Shown here piece after piece: positions 25,344-31,941 of a DNA stretch of 41,179 nt. Numbering within the stretch: the stretch's first letter is position 1; every line of letters begins with the position of its first letter. Source of the DNA: a virus; the IMG/VR virus record IMGVR_UViG_3300042528_000173, positions 1 through 41,179 of that record; one strand, 5' to 3'. The position numbers and the translations under genes were made by a program. The notes beneath the pieces are model-generated. The model had not been told where the DNA came from and searched no databases. It saw only the letters and a list, made by a program, of their open reading frames with translations.

Positions 25344-25415
25344 AGCGGAGGGGTGTTACCGCCCCACCATCTCCGAGCTGGTAGCCCGGCGAGTTTCTTC
25401 CAACTCTTCCTCCAC
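25344..25415 (-). tRNA. tRNA-like, Gly(ACC)-like with odd T-loop
   Basis: The stretch folds to exact tRNA dimensions: acceptor GTGGAGG/CCTCCGC, D-arm GAGT-TGGAAGAA-ACTC, anticodon arm CCGGG-CTACCAG-CTCGG, T-arm GGTGG-GGCGGTA-ACACC. The discriminator is T, as in glycine tRNAs, and the anticodon would be ACC. The T-loop lacks TTCRA, so a standard search may miss it. Possibly a mimic or a non-translating tRNA-Gly. Confidence 0.55.
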
Positions 25416-25424
25416 GTTTTATGT

Positions 25425-25455
25425 AAATATACGAAACTATTTTGATATTTCCAAA
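25425..25455 (-). promoter_or_regulatory. Promoter of the Gly-like/Met/Arg tRNA unit
   Basis: Minus strand TTTGG (25455-25451), 19 bases, TATATTT (25431-25425), 10 bases before the tRNA-like RNA. This places the tRNA-like element first in a tRNA transcript. Confidence 0.66.
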
Positions 25456-25456
25456 T

Positions 25457-25906
25457 TTAACAACAGTGATAATCTGCTGCTTTTGTTGCTATTTGTGAAT
25501 GTGGTTTTATATTTACTTTATATCCCAATGAACTTGCCCACCCACGTGTGGCTGAAACTAAACGATTAGATGGCCAATATTCATCTTCATTGTAATCCAT
25601 ATCCAATTCAACCTTTATGTTTATTTGCTGAGTAAACCATTCTGCTAATTCAATAGTACGAGAGCATTCCTCAAATAATCGTTTGAACAAATCCTTTATT
25701 ATAGGTATTCTTTCTTTACTATAAATATAATGAACACCCCTCACACCAAATCGGTATGCTATTACAGTTACATACACCGTTTCAATACCCACATTCTGCG
25801 AATCAGTTCCAATGTATATTTTTGTAGATGGGTATTTTTTTAATACTTCCAATGTATGTTGAATCGGGTCTACATACCCATTATCAACTGAACGAAATTT
25901 TTTCAT
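25457..25906 (-). CDS. RNase H-like protein (DUF458/YkuK type)
   Basis: 149 residues. KIYIGTDSQNVG (Asp 36 area), later ELDMDYNEDEYWPSNRLVSA and a C-terminal ATKAADYHC. These acidic motifs and the order match the DUF458 (YkuK) RNase H-like family. Activity is unproven. The stop overlaps the promoter region of the tRNA unit by 2 bases or less. Confidence 0.78.
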   Translation of the reverse strand: MKKFRSVDNGYVDPIQHTLEVLKKYPSTKIYIGTDSQNVGIETVYVTVIAYRFGVRGVHYIYSKERIPIIKDLFKRLFEECSRTIELAEWFTQQINIKVELDMDYNEDEYWPSNRLVSATRGWASSLGYKVNIKPHSQIATKAADYHCC

Positions 25907-25919
25907 TTTTTAATAATTG

Positions 25920-26004
25920 TACCAGAGATGGGACTCGAACCCACACGAGCGCTTAGCTCAATTAATTTTAAGTCAATCTTGTCTACCTGTTTCAACACTC
26001 TGGC
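25920..26004 (-). tRNA. tRNA-Leu(TAA)
   Basis: Class II tRNA: acceptor GCCAGAG/CTCTGGT, anticodon stem ATTGA-CTTAAAA-TTAAT, variable arm TGAGCTAAGCGCTCGT, T-arm GTGGG-TTCGAGT-CCCAT. It is fully canonical, in contrast with the Leu-like elements at 29-34 kb. Confidence 0.95.
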
Positions 26005-26011
26005 GTTTAGG

Positions 26012-26176
26012 CTATTTTTTTATTTTTTCAACCACAAATAACTTATTAAATTCATCTAAACTTATTTGTTTTGTTTTTGCAAAAAATTCCAATGCTTCCT
26101 CAATAGAACCTGCTTTGGTTTTAGAAATTGCTTCCTTTTTAATGTCGGTGGTGCTGTAAAAAAAATATTCATTCAT
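26012..26176 (-). CDS. 54-residue unknown protein
   Basis: ATG 26176 or the next one at 26172 (out of frame); the frame is MNEYFFYSTTDIKKEAISKT followed by KAGSIEEALEFFAKTKQISL. Helical, basic end. A promoter 20-50 bases upstream supports expression. Function unknown. Confidence 0.68.
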   Translation of the reverse strand: MNEYFFYSTTDIKKEAISKTKAGSIEEALEFFAKTKQISLDEFNKLFVVEKIKK

Positions 26177-26195
26177 AGTAATCCTTATTTTTTAT

Positions 26196-26226
26196 AAATA
26201 TACGAAAGAAAGTTTAACTTTCCAAA
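26196..26226 (-). promoter_or_regulatory. Promoter of the 54-residue gene and tRNA-Leu(TAA)
   Basis: Minus strand TTTGG (26226-26222), 19 bases, TATATTTA (26202-26195). The -33 box lies inside the last codons of the dCMP deaminase gene. Confidence 0.62.
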
Positions 26227-26660
26227 TAATAATTTATTTTAATTCCCGCTTCATTAAACATCTGAATACTTCTTTGAGCACTCTCTACCCACTTTTGTTC
26301 TTTAGAGCCACCACCATCCTTAATCCATATTTCGGTAATACCTGCATTTATAATTGCTCTTGCACAATCTGTGCATGGTATTCCACATGTCATATACATT
26401 TTAGAACCATTTGTAGATACACCAATTCTTGCTGCATTATAGATAGAATTTCTTTCGGCGTGTTCAAACCAAAAATACTTTTCAGGTCTTTCCTGTCTTT
26501 CATCCACATTATCATCAATACCCCGCGGAAATGAATTATAACCTGTGGAAATTATTTCATTACCCCTTCCTACAAGAACTACACCTATTTGAGTATATTT
26601 ATCTTTTGATTTTAACTTAACTTGTTCCGCTATGTTAAAAAAATATTCATCCCAATTCAT
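26214..26660 (-). CDS. dCMP deaminase
   Basis: 148 residues with the zinc-binding cytidine/deoxycytidylate deaminase motifs: HAE at 67-69 and PCTDC (95-99). It deaminates dCMP to dUMP, feeding dTTP synthesis, as in T4 gpcd. The insert NVDERQERPEKYFWF between the strands and the HAE is typical of phage enzymes. It lies 6 bases after the 94-residue gene. Confidence 0.95.
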   Translation of the reverse strand: MNWDEYFFNIAEQVKLKSKDKYTQIGVVLVGRGNEIISTGYNSFPRGIDDNVDERQERPEKYFWFEHAERNSIYNAARIGVSTNGSKMYMTCGIPCTDCARAIINAGITEIWIKDGGGSKEQKWVESAQRSIQMFNEAGIKINYYLES

Positions 26661-26666
26661 ATTTTA

Positions 26667-26951
26667 TTAATTTTGAATTGTTAGTTTATATTCTTTTTTA
26701 TCATCCGTTTTAAAATTAAAAGATTTTTCTGATTGGTTATAATTTATTTCCGATATTCTATCAGACTGAAATGCGGAAAATGTGCCCCAAGAATCACTCC
26801 ACTCAAAATCCAAAAGTAAAATGTTCCCAGCATGCGGACCACCATCTTCCCAATTTTTAACCCTACCAAACCTATCAGTATTACCCCATCTAATGGAATC
26901 CGATTCTATAGTAAGGTTTCCGCCGATTTCTTCTAATTTATATTTTTTCAT
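26667..26951 (-). CDS. 94-residue unknown protein
   Basis: ATG 26951 (MKKYKLEEIGGNLTIESDSI). A TTG two codons earlier is also possible. Trp/Asp/Phe-rich beta pattern (DFEWSDSWGTFSAFQ). No family recognised. It follows the T9SS-type gene, 21 bases downstream, and precedes dCMP deaminase. Confidence 0.68.
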   Translation of the reverse strand: MKKYKLEEIGGNLTIESDSIRWGNTDRFGRVKNWEDGGPHAGNILLLDFEWSDSWGTFSAFQSDRISEINYNQSEKSFNFKTDDKKEYKLTIQN

Positions 26952-26972
26952 AACCAATAATTTACACTTCCA

Positions 26973-28529
26973 TTAATTTTTAAAAATACGTTTTGTATTA
27001 GTATCAACTGATAGTATATACATTCCCATTGGAATTTGATGTGTGGTAATCATTGCCTTTTTACCATCAACAAAAATCTCAACAACCATCTTTCTACCAC
27101 TCATATCATAAAGTGAGATATTCTTTATTAATTTATCACTTTCTACATTGATTAAATCACAAAAAGGATTAGGATAAATACCTACATTTGGATTAGAAAT
27201 GGATTGTAGTGAACTGTTTAATGTATCGGGTCTGAAATTAGACCAACCTGCTGTCCAGTCAATTGTTCCAAACGCACCCCTATGATTTACAACTGAGAAA
27301 AAGGTATCAGTTAGTCGTGGATTCAAAAATGAAGCGCCATTTAGAAGGGGACTTGTGGAATCAGGCAATAAATTTGGATTAGTCAAATTATTATATCCTA
27401 CACCAAATCCTAAAAGATGAATACTATCAGTTTGATTATTACGAGAACTATCTCTAAAATATGTTTCCATCCCCGGCCAACTATTAGCACCAGATGTCTG
27501 CTCAAAGTTATTTGTCATATTAGCAAATACAACATTTTCAAACTGAAGTAAGTTATTAGTAGCATTTAATTGAGCCGCTGAACCATCAATATGTAACCCA
27601 GTTGGGTATCCAACAAAAACCGAATTATATATTGAGGTTCGGGTATTTCTACGAAGATGTAATGCCCTACGATAAAGTGAAGCAGTCGTTCCATTTTCTT
27701 TTGGACCGATAATAGTTACATTTGAAAAAATGGGAGATGTAATAGGTGTATTAGCAGTTCCCGTTCCATCATTATCGGATTCAAACCCATTTGATTGAGA
27801 TTGGTCTGCAATATTCGGGTCACGCATTGAAAGAGTAAATTGAACTTTACCTGAATACCCAAAATCAGTATCAAAATCATCATCCCACCCACGATGGGCA
27901 ATTAAGTATTTACAATTTACATTTCCACCAAACCACTCATAACTATCATCACCGGAATAACTGACTTGGATATTTTCAATAATGGTTTTTCTTCCAACCC
28001 CACCCATCGTTAAACCATTAATCTCATTGTTGGGTTGATAAGCAATTCCACCATATTCAATTCGAACATACCGAAATACCCCCGATGAATCATCTTCGTT
28101 TGTTCCACCATATGTAGCATCATTACCCAAAAGACCGCCTTCTACAATAGCAGTTCCGCCTGGTACATTGATTGGGGCATTTCCAAGAATAAGAACACCA
28201 CCCCAGTCACCATATGTGCGTTGACCCGCAGGTTCGTTGGAAGTGAATACTATTGGATTTGTTGAAGTACCTGATGCATGGATTTTACCTGTTTTAGTAA
28301 CAATAAGGGTTGCTTTACTTGCCCTATCACCACGAATAATTGTGCCAGGTTCAATAGTTAGGGTAGCACCATCCTTTACAAATCTATATCCATTTAGAAG
28401 ATAGATTCGATTAGAACTCCATGTTGTGTTTGTTGTAATATCAGTATTAACTGTATCAACGATTGTTTGACCAAAAGATGCAATGGTCATAAGTAAGCTC
28501 GTTAGAGCAAATAGAAAAAGTTTTTTCAT
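26973..28529 (-). CDS. Secreted beta-helix protein with T9SS sorting domain
   Basis: 518 residues. Residues 1-20 are a signal peptide (MKKLFLFALTSLLMTIASFG). Residues about 30-430 are a right-handed beta-helix-like body with repeated 'GDWGGVLILG', 'SGDDSYEWFGG' and 'AHRGWDDDFDTD' motifs, as in a large host family. The last 70 residues (VGIYPNPFCDLINVE ... MPMGMYIL) are a type A T9SS C-terminal sorting domain. T9SS exports such proteins across the outer membrane of Bacteroidota. So the phage seems to place this protein on the cell surface or outside the cell. Probably host-acquired. Adhesion or receptor-masking is possible. Confidence 0.9.
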   Translation of the reverse strand: MKKLFLFALTSLLMTIASFGQTIVDTVNTDITTNTTWSSNRIYLLNGYRFVKDGATLTIEPGTIIRGDRASKATLIVTKTGKIHASGTSTNPIVFTSNEPAGQRTYGDWGGVLILGNAPINVPGGTAIVEGGLLGNDATYGGTNEDDSSGVFRYVRIEYGGIAYQPNNEINGLTMGGVGRKTIIENIQVSYSGDDSYEWFGGNVNCKYLIAHRGWDDDFDTDFGYSGKVQFTLSMRDPNIADQSQSNGFESDNDGTGTANTPITSPIFSNVTIIGPKENGTTASLYRRALHLRRNTRTSIYNSVFVGYPTGLHIDGSAAQLNATNNLLQFENVVFANMTNNFEQTSGANSWPGMETYFRDSSRNNQTDSIHLLGFGVGYNNLTNPNLLPDSTSPLLNGASFLNPRLTDTFFSVVNHRGAFGTIDWTAGWSNFRPDTLNSSLQSISNPNVGIYPNPFCDLINVESDKLIKNISLYDMSGRKMVVEIFVDGKKAMITTHQIPMGMYILSVDTNTKRIFKN

Positions 28530-28560
28530 AGGTTAAATTGTTTTGTTTAAAGTTTAAAAT

Positions 28561-28899
28561 TTATTTCCAAAATAGTTGAATTAGTATAAGTATGGTAGCC
28601 ACCCCTAATGATACTGTGGTTTTCGTATTAAGTGTTTCTCCAAACATGGAATTTGCCATTACTGCGAAAACAATAACCCCAATACCAAAACCAATAATTC
28701 GGCCAGGCCAAAGTAATCCACCATAATAAATAATTATTTGGCGTATTGATTCCATATACATCATTGATATTGGAATACCCATTAAAACTACTAACCAATA
28801 GTTTTCTTTGAACGATTGATATTTTAAGTGCCCTTGTACTTGTAAAAATGTAAGTATTTGGGCTACAAACATCAAAACCATTCCTATAACTAATCTCAT
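28561..28899 (-). CDS. Small four-helix membrane protein
   Basis: 112 residues with about four membrane segments (MVLMFVAQILTFLQV, LVVLMGIPISMMY, IIGFGIGVIVFAVMAN, TVSLGVATILILIQLF). The size and pattern recall small multidrug-resistance/EamA-like proteins, but no key residue proves it. It is 31 bases before the T9SS-type gene and may be co-transcribed. Confidence 0.78.
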   Translation of the reverse strand: MRLVIGMVLMFVAQILTFLQVQGHLKYQSFKENYWLVVLMGIPISMMYMESIRQIIIYYGGLLWPGRIIGFGIGVIVFAVMANSMFGETLNTKTTVSLGVATILILIQLFWK

Positions 28900-28955
28900 A
28901 TATAATAAGTATTACATTAATATTATTGAAGTGTTAATAAATTGTTAATGTTTGT

Positions 28956-29027
28956 AGGGGAAGCGGGACTCGAACCCACAACCTCGTGCTCCCAAAGCAC
29001 GTAATCTAACCAATTGATATATTCCCC
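28956..29027 (-). tRNA. tRNA-Pro(TGG)
   Basis: GGGGAAT acceptor, anticodon stem CGTGC-TTTGGGA-GCACG, T-arm GTGGG-TTCGAGT-CCCGC, discriminator A. The seventh acceptor pair is a T-C mismatch. Confidence 0.92.
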
Positions 29028-29037
29028 TGTGTTTAAG

Positions 29038-29160
29038 TAGTCAGGACAGGATTCGAACCTGTATGTGGTATATTTCTCTGTTTATTTTCTCTCATCCATT
29101 AGGATATTGAGCCACATCGTTAAACAATAAATCGTGCGTCTACCATTCCGCCACCTGACT
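29038..29160 (-). ncRNA. tRNA-Leu-like element 1, no clear anticodon
   Basis: 123 bases. Acceptor AGTCAGG/CCTGACT, D-arm GCGGAATGGTAGACGC and T-arm ACAGG-TTCGAAT-CCTGT match its seven relatives. The 72-base core between D and T arms has a stem ATGTGG/CCACAT with an inner hairpin (ATCC-TAAT-GGAT), but no anticodon arm with a U33-type loop. Neighbours are tRNA-Pro and a 47-residue gene. Confidence 0.75.
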
Positions 29161-29302
29161 AATTTAGTAATTCATCTGTTGAGTATCCAGTCAACATTAA
29201 ACACTTAATTTCCGTTTTTAGCATTCTAAAAAATATCAAAAATGCTCTTCTACTAGGTCTTTTCCAAAACAATTTCCAAATATAATTTAATGTTCTAAAC
29301 AT
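29159..29302 (-). CDS. 47-residue unknown protein
   Basis: ATG 29302 (MFRTLNYIWKLFWKRPSRRA), ending ...GYSTDELLN. Basic, aromatic, possibly membrane-associated. Its stop shares two bases with the 5' end of tRNA-like element 1; a longer frame would overlap element 2, so the start is set here. No homology known. Confidence 0.5.
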   Translation of the reverse strand: MFRTLNYIWKLFWKRPSRRAFLIFFRMLKTEIKCLMLTGYSTDELLN

Positions 29303-29315
29303 ATCTTTAATTTTG

Positions 29316-29429
29316 TAGTCAGGACAGGACTCGAACCTGCATGTGGACCTTGTGTGTATTTCAACTATATTGCGGTTTGTTCCACTCCGTTTCACTATTC
29401 GGGGCGTCTACCAATTTCGCCACCTGACT
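29316..29429 (-). ncRNA. tRNA-Leu-like element 2
   Basis: 114 bases with the family acceptor stem and D-arm GCGAAATTGGTAGACGC; T-arm GCAGG-TTCGAGT-CCTGT. The core holds CCG/CGG and GTGGA/TCCAC stems with a 33-base loop, and no canonical anticodon loop. Confidence 0.75.
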
Positions 29430-29430
29430 A

Positions 29431-29988
29431 TTATTTTTCTATCTCTTTGTTATATTTTATTTTAAGTCCTAATTCTTCTAAACCTTTATCATGACAATCT
29501 TTTACTGCTTTCATTCCATGCTTGGTAGCAATTGTTTCAAGTACCCTAGCATGATAAGCTTCTTCTGGTTCAATAACCTTAAACAACTCAACCAAATCCT
29601 TTGGTGTATTAGGATCGTTTATGATAACTCTCATGCGTTTAAGTGATAGAGTTTCAGCATAAGCACCAATAGCAGCAGCGGTGCTACAATCAATTACACA
29701 CGGAAGTGTGTTTCGCCAATACCTTCCATCTTTGGTAGATTTGATAAATAAAGTAATGTTTCTATCCTTTAGGATTTTTTCAACCAATACCGAATGTTGT
29801 GCTTCTTGTTCAGCTATTCTCCTAAAGATAACATACGCTTGCATATCATTTTTACAATAGGTGTCAGCAAAATTGATGAAACGTTCTTCAGCATCTTTCT
29901 CATTGTTATATAAACCAACAAGCCAGTGTTCAAGTTTTTCTTTATTATTTAAACAATCATTCCACCACTTTTTTGTTATTTTTAACAT
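29431..29988 (-). CDS. Ferritin-like (diiron four-helix) protein
   Basis: From ATG 29988 the product has 185 residues; the longer frame would run into tRNA-like element 3. Helices carry carboxylate/His motifs typical of ferritin-like proteins: DAEERFINFAD, IAEQEAQHSVLVEKIL (ExxH) and IEPEEAYHARVLETI (ExxH). Possible roles are iron or oxygen handling or tRNA modification (MiaE-type). MiaE hydroxylates a tRNA modification and is also a ferritin-like protein, and the gene lies inside the tRNA bank. That link is speculation. Confidence 0.72.
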   Translation of the reverse strand: MLKITKKWWNDCLNNKEKLEHWLVGLYNNEKDAEERFINFADTYCKNDMQAYVIFRRIAEQEAQHSVLVEKILKDRNITLFIKSTKDGRYWRNTLPCVIDCSTAAAIGAYAETLSLKRMRVIINDPNTPKDLVELFKVIEPEEAYHARVLETIATKHGMKAVKDCHDKGLEELGLKIKYNKEIEK

Positions 29989-30005
29989 AACATTATTTTT
30001 TTTAG

Positions 30006-30127
30006 TAGTCAGGACAGGATTCGAACCTGTACGATGCATTTCTCTTGCACCTCGGAATTAATGGCCTCACGAAATTAATTATTTCGTTAGCTTACTTGCT
30101 GCGTCTATCCAATTTCGCCACCTGACT
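30006..30127 (-). ncRNA. tRNA-Leu-like element 3
   Basis: 122 bases. Family acceptor and T-arm. The core has a 7-bp hairpin ACGAAAT-AATTA-ATTTCGT and a second stem GGTGCA-AGAGAAA-TGCATC. The second loop has seven bases but lacks a U at the position before the anticodon. Confidence 0.75.
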
Positions 30128-30133
30128 GTTTGT

Positions 30134-30244
30134 TTACATCTCTAAATCAAACACATACGCTATAATAATATAGGAGATAAGGAAAATACCTATAATTGTT
30201 AATATAATTGGTCTCAATATTTTTACACTTACTAATTTTTCCAT
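30134..30244 (-). CDS. 36-residue membrane peptide
   Basis: ATG 30244: MEKLVSVKILRPIILTIIGI followed by a hydrophobic span (FLISYIIIAYVF). Single transmembrane helix with the N-terminus basic. It sits between tRNA-like elements 3 and 4. No homology known. Confidence 0.5.
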   Translation of the reverse strand: MEKLVSVKILRPIILTIIGIFLISYIIIAYVFDLEM

Positions 30245-30260
30245 ATTTTTTAATTTTTAG

Positions 30261-30357
30261 TAGTCAGGACAGGATTCGAACCTGCGTATGAGAGACTCAT
30301 CTATACCTTTTTACCGATGCAGACTAACCCTTTGCGTTACCAATTCGCCACCTGACT
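30261..30357 (-). ncRNA. tRNA-Leu-like element 4
   Basis: 97 bases. D-arm shortened (GCGAATTGGTAACGC); T-arm GCAGG-TTCGAAT-CCTGT. The core holds an ATGAG-TCT-CTCAT hairpin where a variable arm would be, but the anticodon region (AAAGGGTTAGTCTGCATCGG) does not pair. Confidence 0.74.
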
Positions 30358-30360
30358 ATG

Positions 30361-30639
30361 TTTCCCTATCCTGAGATTCCAGACGGGTAGATTTTAACGG
30401 GTTTCTCTCACTGTTCGAGAACCATATCTCCCTCTATTATTTGGCAACCTAAAAGATTAACCATTCAAAAAGTGGGCCTTTTTCATTAGTGTCTTACCAC
30501 ATAAAAACCTGTCAACACTACTGGGAGGAGGTGTGTCGCTCTCCTTTATTCCCATGCCGTCCCACTCACGCTGACTGACGGTCTGCGGGTCTATTGTTTA
30601 AGTCTTAGACCAAAGACTCTGAGCACCTCTTACTCATTG
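30361..30639 (-). other. Gene-free segment in the tRNA bank, possible structured RNA
   Basis: About 280 bases without a believable gene on either strand. On the minus strand it contains AGTCTT-TGGTCT-AAGACT, CCGTC ... GACGG and GGAG ... CTCC pairings. GC content is higher than the flanks. I cannot name an RNA family. Confidence 0.35.
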
Positions 30640-30744
30640 TCCATTCTGTTGGATTCGAACCAACTTACTCGTCTTACATTCGGATTAGCGCTAACCAGGC
30701 GATGTAAGAGTCAAAGTGTTTTAACCACATAACACTAAGAATGG
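30640..30744 (-). ncRNA. tRNA-like element with 8-bp stem in place of the anticodon
   Basis: Acceptor CCATTCT/AGAATGG, D-arm GTGTT-ATGTGGTTAA-AACAC, T-arm GTTGG-TTCGAAT-CCAAC, discriminator A. Instead of an anticodon arm there is a perfect TCTTACAT/ATGTAAGA stem around a 22-base head with GGTTAG/CTAATCC. The total of 105 bases is too long for a standard tRNA. Confidence 0.65.
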
Positions 30745-30747
30745 AGG

Positions 30748-30833
30748 ATTAGAAGCTTGGGATTTTCACCCTCGAACATCTTCATTGATACGTCTATCAA
30801 TTAGATTGAAACGCGTATTGCGACACTTCTAAT
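30748..30833 (-). ncRNA. tRNA-like element with TGAAAAT T-loop
   Basis: ATTAGAAG/CTTCTAAT ends pair over 8 bases, followed by a GGG-TGAAAAT-CCC arm in the T-arm position. The middle has TTGATA-GACG-TATCAA. The T-loop is non-standard, so this may be a degraded or mimic tRNA. Weak evidence. Confidence 0.45.
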
Positions 30834-30836
30834 TTG

Positions 30837-30910
30837 CGGTTCGTATGGGAATCGAACCCATGACCTTCGCAGTGACAGTGCGATATTGTAACCAACTCTA
30901 CTAACGAACC
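30837..30910 (-). tRNA. tRNA-Asp(GTC)
   Basis: GGTTCGT/ACGAACC, anticodon stem TCGCA-CTGTCAC-TGCGA, T-arm with TTCGATT, discriminator G as expected for Asp. Confidence 0.95.
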
Positions 30911-30915
30911 ATTTG

Positions 30916-30988
30916 AGCGATAAACAGGACTCGAACCTGCAACCTCCGACTTGGAAGGACGATGCTCTACCAATTGAGCTATTATCGC
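30916..30988 (-). tRNA. tRNA-Gly(TCC)
   Basis: GCGATAA/TTATCGC, loop CTTCCAA, T-arm GCAGG-TTCGAGT-CCTGT, discriminator T (glycine). One T-T mismatch in the anticodon stem. Confidence 0.93.
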
Positions 30989-30994
30989 GAATTG

Positions 30995-31067
30995 AGCGGC
31001 AAACTGGATTCGAACCAGCGACCCTAACCTTGGCAAGGTTATGCTCTACCAACTGAGCTACTGCCGC
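30995..31067 (-). tRNA. tRNA-Gly(GCC)
   Basis: GCGGCAG/TTGCCGC, anticodon stem TAACC-TTGCCAA-GGTTA, T-arm GCTGG-TTCGAAT-CCAGT, discriminator T. Confidence 0.95.
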
Positions 31068-31072
31068 GTTTG

Positions 31073-31145
31073 AGCTCCCTGTCGGATTCGAACCAACGAC
31101 CATCCGCTTACAAGGCGGGAGCTCTACCAACTGAGCTAAGGAAGC
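31073..31145 (-). tRNA. tRNA-Thr(TGT)
   Basis: GCTTCCT/AGGGAGC, loop CTTGTAA, T-arm GTTGG-TTCGAAT-CCGAC, discriminator T as usual for Thr. Confidence 0.94.
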
Positions 31146-31153
31146 ATTTTTTG

Positions 31154-31227
31154 TGGACCGTACCGGAGTCGAACCGATGACCTTCTGAATGCAAATCAGA
31201 CGTTCTAGCCAACTGAACTAACAGCCC
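31154..31227 (-). tRNA. tRNA-Ala(TGC)
   Basis: GGGCTGT/ACGGTCC, anticodon stem TCTGA-TTTGCAT-TCAGA. The acceptor has G3-T70, equivalent to the G3-U70 identity pair of tRNA-Ala. Confidence 0.95.
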
Positions 31228-31232
31228 TTTGG

Positions 31233-31307
31233 TTGCGGGGGAGGGAATCGAACCCTCGTAGTTGGGCTTATGAGACCCAGCTGGTGCCATCTCCAGTCTA
31301 CCCCGCG
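31233..31307 (-). tRNA. Initiator tRNA-Met(CAT)
   Basis: Acceptor CGCGGGG/CCCCGCA with the unpaired C1-A72 typical of initiators; D-stem CTGG/CCAG; anticodon loop CTCATAA with a GGG/CCC-like stem. Discriminator A. A phage-borne initiator tRNA is uncommon. Confidence 0.92.
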
Positions 31308-31318
31308 ATATACTTTTG

Positions 31319-31393
31319 TACTCCGTACGGGACTCGAACCCGTAAGCTTTCCCGTGAAAGGGGAATGTCCTAAACCAATTAGACGAACGGAGC
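31319..31393 (-). tRNA. tRNA-Glu(TTC)
   Basis: GCTCCGT/ACGGAGT, loop CTTTCAC in stem TTCCC/GGGAA, T-arm ACGGG-TTCGAGT-CCCGT. Discriminator A. Confidence 0.94.
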
Positions 31394-31402
31394 GTCTTTT
31401 TG

Positions 31403-31474
31403 CGTCCTGAGAAGGATTCGAACCTACGGCCTAGCGGTTAACAGCCGCTTGCTCTACCTCTGAGCTATCAAGAC
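31403..31474 (-). tRNA. tRNA-Asn(GTT)
   Basis: GTCTTGA/TCAGGAC, anticodon stem AGCGG-CTGTTAA-CCGCT, discriminator G. Confidence 0.95.
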
Positions 31475-31482
31475 AAATAATG

Positions 31483-31565
31483 TATCGAAGGTGGGACTCG
31501 AACCCACATTGCTATTTAGCGCTGGTTTCTAAAACCAGTATGTCTACCAATTCCATCACTTCGAT
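31483..31565 (-). tRNA. tRNA-Leu(TAG)
   Basis: ATCGAAG/CTTCGAT, anticodon stem CTGGT-TTTAGAA-ACCAG, variable arm CGCTAAATAGCAAT, T-arm GTGGG-TTCGAGT-CCCAC. D-arm GATGGAATTGGTAGACA resembles that of the Leu-like elements. It is preceded by its own promoter. Confidence 0.94.
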
Positions 31566-31567
31566 AT

Positions 31568-31598
31568 AAATATACGAAATATTTTTTATATTTCCAAA
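31568..31598 (-). promoter_or_regulatory. Promoter inside the tRNA bank
   Basis: Minus strand TTTGG (31598-31594), 19 bases, TATATTTA (31574-31567), just upstream of tRNA-Leu(TAG). It suggests that the tRNAs from 31.56 kb down to about 28.96 kb form a separate transcript. Confidence 0.62.
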
Positions 31599-31603
31599 TT
31601 TTG

Positions 31604-31692
31604 CGGAAGATATTGGATTCGAACCAATGAACCGGGATTACCGATTAACACCTTAGCAGGGTGCCGCTTTAGACCAGCTCAGCCAATCTTCC
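31604..31692 (-). tRNA. tRNA-Ser(GCT)
   Basis: Class II: GGAAGAT/ATCTTCC, anticodon loop CTGCTAA, long variable arm (TAATCGGTAATCCCGGTTC), T-arm ATTGG-TTCGAAT-CCAAT, discriminator G. Confidence 0.95.
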
Positions 31693-31696
31693 TTTG

Positions 31697-31769
31697 GGGT
31701 GATTAATGGGTTTCGAACCCATACTAACAGAACCACAATCTGTCGTGCTACCATTACACTATAAACACC
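31697..31769 (-). tRNA. tRNA-His(GTG)
   Basis: GGTGTTT/AATCACC, anticodon stem ACAGA-TTGTGGT-TCTGT, discriminator C as in histidine tRNAs. The base before the acceptor is T, so the extra G-1 would need to be added post-transcriptionally. Confidence 0.94.
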
Positions 31770-31782
31770 ATAAATAATAGAG

Positions 31783-31856
31783 TAGCGAGAAGCAGAATCG
31801 AACTGCTGGCCTTAGGTTTATGAATCCTACGCTCTAACCATCTGAGCTATCTCGCC
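31783..31856 (-). tRNA. tRNA-Met(CAT), elongator type
   Basis: GGCGAGA/TCTCGCT, anticodon stem TAGGA-TTCATAA-ACCTA, T-arm AGCAG-TTCGATT-CTGCT, discriminator A. Likely the elongator Met tRNA; Ile2 cannot be excluded. Confidence 0.92.
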
Positions 31857-31863
31857 ATTTTGG

Positions 31864-31934
31864 CGCGGGTGCAAGGATTCGAACCTCGAACTGCGGTGTT
31901 GGAGACCGTAATGATACCATTTCAACACACCCAC
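31864..31934 (-). tRNA. tRNA-Trp(CCA)
   Basis: GTGGGTG/CACCCGC, anticodon loop CTCCAAC, T-arm CGAGG-TTCGAAT-CCTTG, discriminator G. 71 bases, slightly short. Confidence 0.93.
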
Positions 31935-31941
31935 TTTTTTT

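Noticed and set aside
30640-30744. tmRNA
   Set aside because: There is no resume codon frame, no ANDYALAA-like tag and the length is only 105 bases.
30797-31290. Overlapping minus-strand frames of 60-109 codons
   Set aside because: They consist of tRNA genes read as protein (repeated GSNPV, RFES-like strings).
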